Shown here piece by piece: positions 58,501-64,000 of a stretch of 64,000 bases of DNA. The stretch comes from Owenia fusiformis. Taxonomy: Eukaryota; Annelida; Polychaeta; Sabellida; Oweniidae. A program made the translations under genes and the position numbers. The first letter of the stretch is position 1; the number at the start of each line of letters is the position of its first letter. Below the pieces are notes generated by a model. That model searched no databases, had not been told where the DNA came from, and saw only the letters and a list, made by a program, of their open reading frames with translations. The DNA lies in the NCBI GenBank assembly GCA_903813345.2, contig CAIIXF020000011.1, forward strand, positions 6,224,571 through 6,288,570, written 5' to 3'.

Positions 58501-59653
58501 TATTATTTAGTAAATGAATACTATTTTAGTGCTAAATGAGCAATTTTTTAGTACTAAAACAGCACTCAATTAGTACTAAATCATTACTTAAAATATTGTT
58601 ACTAAAACGGTACTAAAATAAACCCTTATTTTTCACAAAATTAGTACTAAAATAGCACTCAAGTAGTAATAAATTAGCACTCTGGCAAAAGTGCACTCAT
58701 GAGTACTCATGGCACGAGTGCTAATTTAGTACTAATTTTGTACTAATTTAGTACTCGGCATATCTCCCTGTGTAGCATGTTATGATAATCTTTAATTAAT
58801 TGCATTGTTCTTACCTTCACATTTGTCATCACCTGATGCGTGCAAAAACGATAAGAAAATAGATTAATTAGTGCATTTTAGTTTAATTTTTGCAACATTA
58901 CTCATATACTCGTACTCTAATACTCATATTTCAAATTTTTCAATGTACTAGTATATCTTTGAAACAACGTATAGCACAATCATTTTGTGCTGTCTTTGAG
59001 ACAAAATATGAATAAAATATCCACGCATTGGGACAACTGACTCAAACAGTTATAAGGTCAAATGTTACGGTTGCTATTTTTACAAGACGTTTGGCCTTTT
59101 GTTTGCCAAATACACGAATTTCTAACAAAATGCCATGAATTATACCATTTTCAATCGAGAAACACATTATTTTTCAATGCCAATATTATTATTTTTAAGT
59201 TAATAATATGAGGATTCTTGTTATTTGTTGTCAAATTTTGAAGACAAATGCTTTTTGGAAAAAATTATATTTTATGCGTTAATGTGCGTGGCAACTTAAG
59301 CCAACTGCATAAGAATGCAATTACATTAAATTCTTTTGACAATTTCTTTTGACAATATGTTATTCTTTTGATTTAAGAAAATGTTTCATACATCACATTT
59401 TGATAAAATTGTGGAAGACTACAAAACCATATATCTGTATGATATTTGAATGATATTGACTTTTTAAAGATCAGCGTATTTTACTTGAGTTTAAGTTAAT
59501 ACGAAACATAATACATTATATTGATTTTATTAATTATTGACTTGTGTACGATTATCAAATACCTTGTGTACGACCAATCATGAAGACGAGGATCGCTCCA
59601 AACAGCAATGTCAAAAGATGCATCTTTCTGAAAGCTCCTATGTTAGCCGTCAT
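55531..59653 (-). CDS. Secreted fibrinogen-related protein 1
   Basis: A ficolin/techylectin-like extracellular recognition protein. Three exons: 59563-59653 (start Met plus hydrophobic signal peptide with LLTLLFGAILVFMI; a second Met at 59623 could also start it), an 18-nt microexon 58815-58832 (GDDKCE across the junctions), and 55531-56180, the whole fibrinogen C-terminal domain. Total 252 residues. Domain landmarks: GWTYIFRRFNGAEDFYRTW, YFIGLDNL, the calcium-loop-like DQDNDIHSGNCA, GGWWYEKCHNSNLFGWY, and a terminal region ending in two cysteines (KIHCC). There is no collagen or coiled-coil region, so oligomerisation would rest on the N-terminal cysteines (CYLNDCCED). The ligand cannot be predicted. 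The intron between 56180 and 58815 hosts two large inverted-repeat elements. Confidence 0.9.
56508..57564. mobile_element. 1.05-kb element with ~120-bp inverted ends (GGGTGTCTCA)
   Basis: Left end tagggtgtctcaaaacatgt; reversed right end ggggtgtctcagaaaatgt. Both continue through acccaaaagtatatcaa and caatcaatattt to ttctcccc/ttttcccccc. No transposase was recognised. Insertion is near TATA sequences at both flanks. It lies in the large intron of fibrinogen gene 1. Confidence 0.8.
57725..58772. mobile_element. AGTACT-palindrome element, TA-flanked
   Basis: A 1048-bp element with 26-bp perfect terminal inverted repeats (CACAGGGAGATATGCCGAGT, then ACTAAA), flanked by TA on each side. Its left ~360 bp and right ~290 bp are filled with dozens of AGTACT, AGCACT, AGCGCT and related motifs (agtactaaatgagtactcat). 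The middle is plain AT-rich sequence. There is no open frame of note. Confidence 0.9.
58815..58832 (-). CDS. 18-nt microexon of fibrinogen gene 1
   Basis: Flanked by acceptor gcatcag and donor gtaagaaca, phase 1 on both sides, encoding most of GDDKCE. Conserved in the paralogue at 62308-62325. Confidence 0.85.
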
Positions 59654-59769
59654 CAATGTTTCAATTCGGCTGCACGTCTGATTTGAAATGATAAGTTCTG
59701 ATTATATTAATGATGCGTTTCAAAAGTGCAAAGTCACGTGGTAGAGCATCATCTCACTGTGTTTGATTG

Positions 59770-60168
59770 TACAGGGTGGGTTAAAAATCAGAATTTTGTA
59801 TCCCTTTCCAAAGAAACTCGTATGGTATAGATGGCAACTTATTTTAGACTATGGTTATTTTCTCTCCATACCCGAGGTCCATACATTATTTTTCATAAAA
59901 ATACGACGTTATCGTCAATGTAATGTTACCTATTATGAAGAAGATTTTCTGAACTAGTTTTAAAGTTTTAAAGAATTCTTTTCTAGATGCCAACTAATAT
60001 TATTACTGGGGCTTCATTATTCTTGTAGTTATGTCATAAAATAACCTTTATATAAAATATCGGGATGTATCTCGAATATTAAAAAAGGACTTCATGCCAC
60101 TTATTACACGGTTAAACCATTCGCAACGCCATTTAAGAAAAAATCAAAGTTTTCTGGCCCACCCTGTA
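59770..60168. mobile_element. TACAGGGTGGG MITE, ~400 bp
   Basis: Left end TACAGGGTGGGTTAAAAATC; reversed right end TACAGGGTGGGCCAGAAAAC. The insertion is TA-flanked. It lies just upstream of fibrinogen gene 1. Confidence 0.85.
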
Positions 60169-60989
60169 TATTGGCTAACTTTCTATGCCCAGTTAAACTA
60201 TTGACTTCGTGCATTGAATCATTTTTATTGTTCGTTTTTGAAAGCAATAAAAATGTAAAAGTATATAACAATATACCGCTACATTTAATGTTTTTCAATT
60301 GTTCAAAATGCAATGTGAACTCTACTGTTCGTATCGATAAGCACATCACGAAACAACATTAAAACATTGTCAAAGACTTAATAGTATATAGAACAATACT
60401 TTATTACTTTGTTTTTCTGGTTGAAATTTCAATTATGATAACAAATAATAACATATTTCCCCATTTAGACCAGGATGTGAAATTCAAATAAAAGAATACT
60501 TAATGGACTTAATGGTAATGGACTTGTTTTGCCAGCCTGTTTTATCAAATTAAATCTAGTTTTAAAGCTCAGATAGAATCCTTATCTATGTGTCAACTAA
60601 TATTTTTACGGGGGTTTCATTATACTTATAGTAAAAACTTATGTCATAAAATATCATTTATATATGCATATGACAGCTTCAACAGATTTATCCAACAAGA
60701 TCAAAGGCCTAAAAGAAATCAATTCTTGACTGTGATCACTCCTTGTACTGTACGTCATGACGTACAGCGTGTGTGCTGATGCATATTCACTGATGCAAGA
60801 GGTGGTGTTTAATTACCTCCACCCTTTTAATCACTTTACACAGCTGAATGACTCTAACTGCAGTTAGTATCATTCAAACTGGTAAACAAAATTCTTTCAA
60901 TTTCTATTATCTCCGATTTTAGCCAAACTAATATAAAATTATGCCCGAAAATTTAAGTGCAAGTACCAACGGAAAGACACCAAAAATGA

Positions 60990-61175
60990 TTACAAAAAAT
61001 AATCTTTGATAACTCAATTATCAGTTGATGGATTTGGCACAAATTTTATATACTCACTGATACCTTGGGACAAAGAAGCTTTGTTCAAGAAGAGATTTCC
61101 AAGACGACTGCTTTTTATCAAAACATGTTTTGTTCGGGAGGATTTGCTACTCAGTGGAGTTGCTGTTTTCTAGTT
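60990..61175. repeat. Dispersed repeat related to 10260-10700
   Basis: Contains aataatctttgataactcaa, accttgggacaaagaagct and ends gagttgctgttttctagtt. Confidence 0.7.
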
Positions 61176-61306
61176 ATGTATAGAATAAATAAAATGTAAA
61201 TATTTGGAGGCGCTTATATCTCGGAAATTTAATCAGAAAATATGATTCCATTATTTAATCGGGAATGATCTATTTCACTTTGATGAACAGAAAACTCGAG
61301 TGGAAT

Positions 61307-62325
61307 TTAACAGCAATGTATTTTCATTGAGGCCTTCTTAAAGGAGTAGTAATAATTTGAAGGGGATCCGATGACTGTTGGCCAATTATTCCATGCGACA
61401 CATTGGGCATAACTTGGGCAAACCGGTCCTTTGTACCAACCAAACAGATTCGAAGCATGGCACTTCCCGTACCACCACGCTCCTTTAAAACTGCTTGCGC
61501 AATTTCCATTGTAAATATCATGATCTTTATCGTACGTCGAAAACCGTTGTCCATTTTGAGCTGCCATTGAATCACCAGCTGTTCCACTGTATCCTCCAAT
61601 GGTAAGACGGTACTTGTCGGTCTTGTCAGCGATGGAGAATACTGAATATTCAGCAAATCGTTTAGCCGGTGATACGGGTGGCCAGGCCTCCAAATCAATT
61701 CGCACTTTGCACTTACGCCCCTTCACAAAACTTGCAAGGTTGTCCAATCCAATAAAGTATTCTTTCCATCTTGGTTCACCAAAACCATGTTTATACTCGA
61801 CCCAAGTACGATAGAAATCCTCAGCCCCGTTGAACCGTCTAAATATGTACGTCCAACCTTGCTCACAATACGCTCCGAATATTTTTCCTTCGCCTGTTTT
61901 GATGTTTCTCCCACCAGAGGATATGGGGTCTTCGCAACAATCCTTCAGGTAACAAACTGGACATATTGAAAAAATAATTATTCATTTATGCCAGTGACGC
62001 ATAATCACTGGTGATGCAATCGATTACGGTGGTTAGAACCGTTTCGGTAATAAAATGTCGGAATCTCGACGTTAAGATTTTTCTTTTTTCCTTATTTTAC
62101 GCGTTGTAGGCTTTAAAAAACGGTTAAGATCTGCACTTCTAACCGTACCTTCGAGGTTCCAAACGAACCAGCGTAATCGAGTGGATCATCAGTTATAATG
62201 ATCTTGCTTCGTAATCGAATCTCACCTTGCTTACATATGGATGTTTACTCAACTGTTAAATACACTTGCACTATAAATATGACGTTTAGGATTTATGTTG
62301 TTCTTACCTTCACATTTGTCACCAC
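61307..62325 (-). CDS. Secreted fibrinogen-related protein 2, first exon missing
   Basis: A tandem paralogue of the gene at 55531-59653. The terminal exon 61307-61956 is exactly 650 nt, as in gene 1. It encodes CYLKDCCEDPISSGGRNIK, GWTYIFRRFNGAEDFYRTW, YFIGLDNLASF, a calcium-loop-like DKDHDIYNGNCA, GAWWYGKCHASNLFGWY and a KIHCC terminus. The 18-nt microexon is 62308-62325. The signal-peptide exon was not found between 62326 and the window end. A minus-strand frame ending in phase 1 at about 63541 (HTHAG) fits by phase but is not hydrophobic, so the true first exon may lie outside the window. The frame is fully open, so the gene looks intact. Predicted to be extracellular like its neighbour. 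Confidence 0.85.
62308..62325 (-). CDS. 18-nt microexon of fibrinogen gene 2
   Basis: Acceptor ttcatcag, exon GTGGTGACAAATGTGAAG, donor gtaagaac. It differs from gene 1 by a single base. Confidence 0.85.
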
Positions 62326-62339
62326 CTGATGAAAAACAA

Positions 62340-63705
62340 TAAGAAACTAAATTAGGTTTATTATATAGAATTATGTTCATGCAAAAATGCTTTCGTTTTC
62401 ATGGATTATGAATAAAAAACTTCGCATTGGCACACAAAATTGTTTAATTTAAAGGATTCAAGCCCAAAATTCAATGAATTGTAGATGATTTAGACCATGC
62501 ATGTTTTGTATGAATACTTTGTATGAGGATGGCAGCCCTAATTCAACCTCGAAGATACAAGCCTTGAATTTATTAAATCATCCACAATCCATTGATTCTT
62601 GTGTTTACGTTATTTTCACACATTGCATCTGCATCTTTTTATCCTTGCTATTCCTTAATTGCACCATTTATAGATTTTCATTATTTATTACATCATATTC
62701 TACGAGTTTTTGACTTCAACTTCTATCATTTTTTTTCAAGTTTCACACATCACATTTTTATTACATAAGGCAATAACTCAGAGCCTGCAGAAAATGTTTC
62801 TAAACAAATCTATAATTTTATATTCCGACAGGATGACTGCTTTAAGTATTTTGATAATAATAATGCCATCATGTGTCTCATGGTGCCTTTTTGAGGGGTT
62901 ATCCCCCTCCCTACCCAAACAATCTAATGATATTCCGTTAATGTTTTATGTCCTGTTGCAGAACTACTTTTTTCAATACTTTAAAACAGTATGCAATTTT
63001 TACAAAAGCCAAATCCCTTGTAGAATCATTAAGTTATAACAGTGTTTAACAGGTGTCATTTTATGAGCAAAACTCCTAACAAAAAATCTAATTCACAAAT
63101 TCAATGAGATATACTCTCTTTATAAGTAACAATACGGTCATTAGAGAGATTTCGCACATAAGTGCTTATACGTATACGTATACTTTAAAGGGTCATGTCG
63201 AACTATTATATTTACTAAAATCAATTTCAAATTGTACTTAATGGAACATAACTATTCCCGATATAGAAAAGCTCCATCAACTAGAGGCTGTGAATGCACT
63301 GCCATCTGCACGTGTAGATTATGCACATTATATTTAAATATACTTGCTTCCGTGTCCTAGTAGCTGTAGTGTATTATAAACACGATCCTTTAAAGTGAGT
63401 CACGATCCTTTAAAGTGAGTCATTACATAAACAAGTTGATAATTTCAAAGTTTTCATGATCTGTATAATTTCAATGAACTTACAAAACGGTATATATACG
63501 AGATGATAAACATATACAGTTGGATCTCCGCATAAAGCTTTACCTGCATGTGTGTGGAACAATTGACCGCAAGCAATTTTTTTTAAAACAATTGGCTGAG
63601 TAGGAACAGTATCCAATCAAATACTTTAACCATCAAATTGAAACACCAATCAAACCAGTAGGTTCTAGCAATTCCTGGAAACGACCCATTCAGTAGCTCA
63701 ACAAA
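62340..63705. other. 5' flank of fibrinogen gene 2, no exon assigned
   Basis: AT-rich sequence. A short direct repeat (cacgatcctttaaagtgagt twice at 63381-63420) is the only clear structure. Confidence 0.45.
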
Positions 63706-63710
63706 TGACA

Positions 63711-63934
63711 TACAGGGTGTTTCATAACGAGTACTTCAAAAAGTCAATTTGAGAAGAGGTAGGTCTATAACATACGTACTATACACGAGCCTATTTTATT
63801 CTAGACAAACACATTTGGATCAACTAAATATGCTACAATTCAAGAAAGAACGAATGGCATCCCTTTGACCTTTATTTATTACAGTCCGAGAAGATCTTTC
63901 CTGACGAAAAGCCCAAATTATGAAACACCTTGTA
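63711..63934. mobile_element. TACAGGGTGTTTCATAA MITE, 224 bp
   Basis: Left end TACAGGGTGTTTCATAA; reversed right end TACAAGGTGTTTCATAATTT. TA-flanked, no coding. Confidence 0.85.
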
Positions 63935-64000
63935 CGTTTGCTTATAAGTATAAGTATACGTTATAAGTTGTACTTTCACGCCGTGCGAAATCTCTCTATT

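Noticed and set aside
63410-63616. First exon of fibrinogen gene 2
   Set aside because: Phase fits at about 63541 but the peptide is not a signal sequence, unlike gene 1.
1-64000. tRNA or rRNA genes
   Set aside because: I saw no convincing cloverleaf boxes or rRNA sequence on reading through; a tRNAscan-type search was not possible.

Overview
This is animal nuclear DNA. It is AT-rich, its genes are split by GT-AG introns, and it is dense in short dispersed repeats. All the recognisable single-copy genes are typical of animals. The repeat styles (cggacggacgg-rich dispersed repeats, many TA-flanked miniature inverted-repeat elements, CR1/L2/Jockey-like LINE) together with small secreted fibrinogen-domain genes suggest a marine invertebrate, perhaps a mollusc or related lophotrochozoan. 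That assignment is an inference, not something the sequence proves.

Layout. 1-3726 (minus): 5' part of the site-2 protease gene MBTPS2, running off the left edge. 4180-12701 (plus): a complete 11-exon EIF2S3 gene (eIF2 gamma, 473 codons), head-to-head with MBTPS2 across a 453-bp shared promoter region. 12.7-16.4 kb: minisatellites and a strong hairpin. 16395-21325 (plus): a very large intronless C2H2 zinc-finger array of about 57 units, containing an exact-period 16-finger (1344 bp) duplication and broken by a frameshift and a stop. 21.7-23.3 kb: tandem and dispersed repeats. 23869-34527 (minus): a JmjC hydroxylase gene resembling TYW5/FIH, with a nearly full-length but frameshifted LINE in one intron. 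36851-42747 (plus): a complete 5-exon POLR2F (RPB6) gene. 47641-51611 (plus): DERA (deoxyribose-phosphate aldolase) lacking only its first exon, with its exon-3 splice donor amplified into a 31-bp tandem array. 53.6-55.1 kb: a Crypton/KIAA1958-like N-terminal fragment cut by a hAT-like element and bracketed by palindromes. 55531-59653 and 61307-62325 (minus): two tandem secreted fibrinogen-domain genes that share an 18-nt microexon.

The genes do not form a pathway. They are independent housekeeping genes (translation initiation, RNA polymerase II, nucleotide salvage, membrane proteolysis) plus lineage-expanded families (zinc fingers, fibrinogen-related lectins). The unusual content is structural: at least ten terminal-inverted-repeat elements of several families, a roughly 1.05-kb element packed with AGTACT-like palindromes, a perfect 102-bp inverted repeat around a candidate first exon, and the splice-donor minisatellite in DERA. 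Exon borders were read by eye from homology, frame continuity and GT/AG signals.
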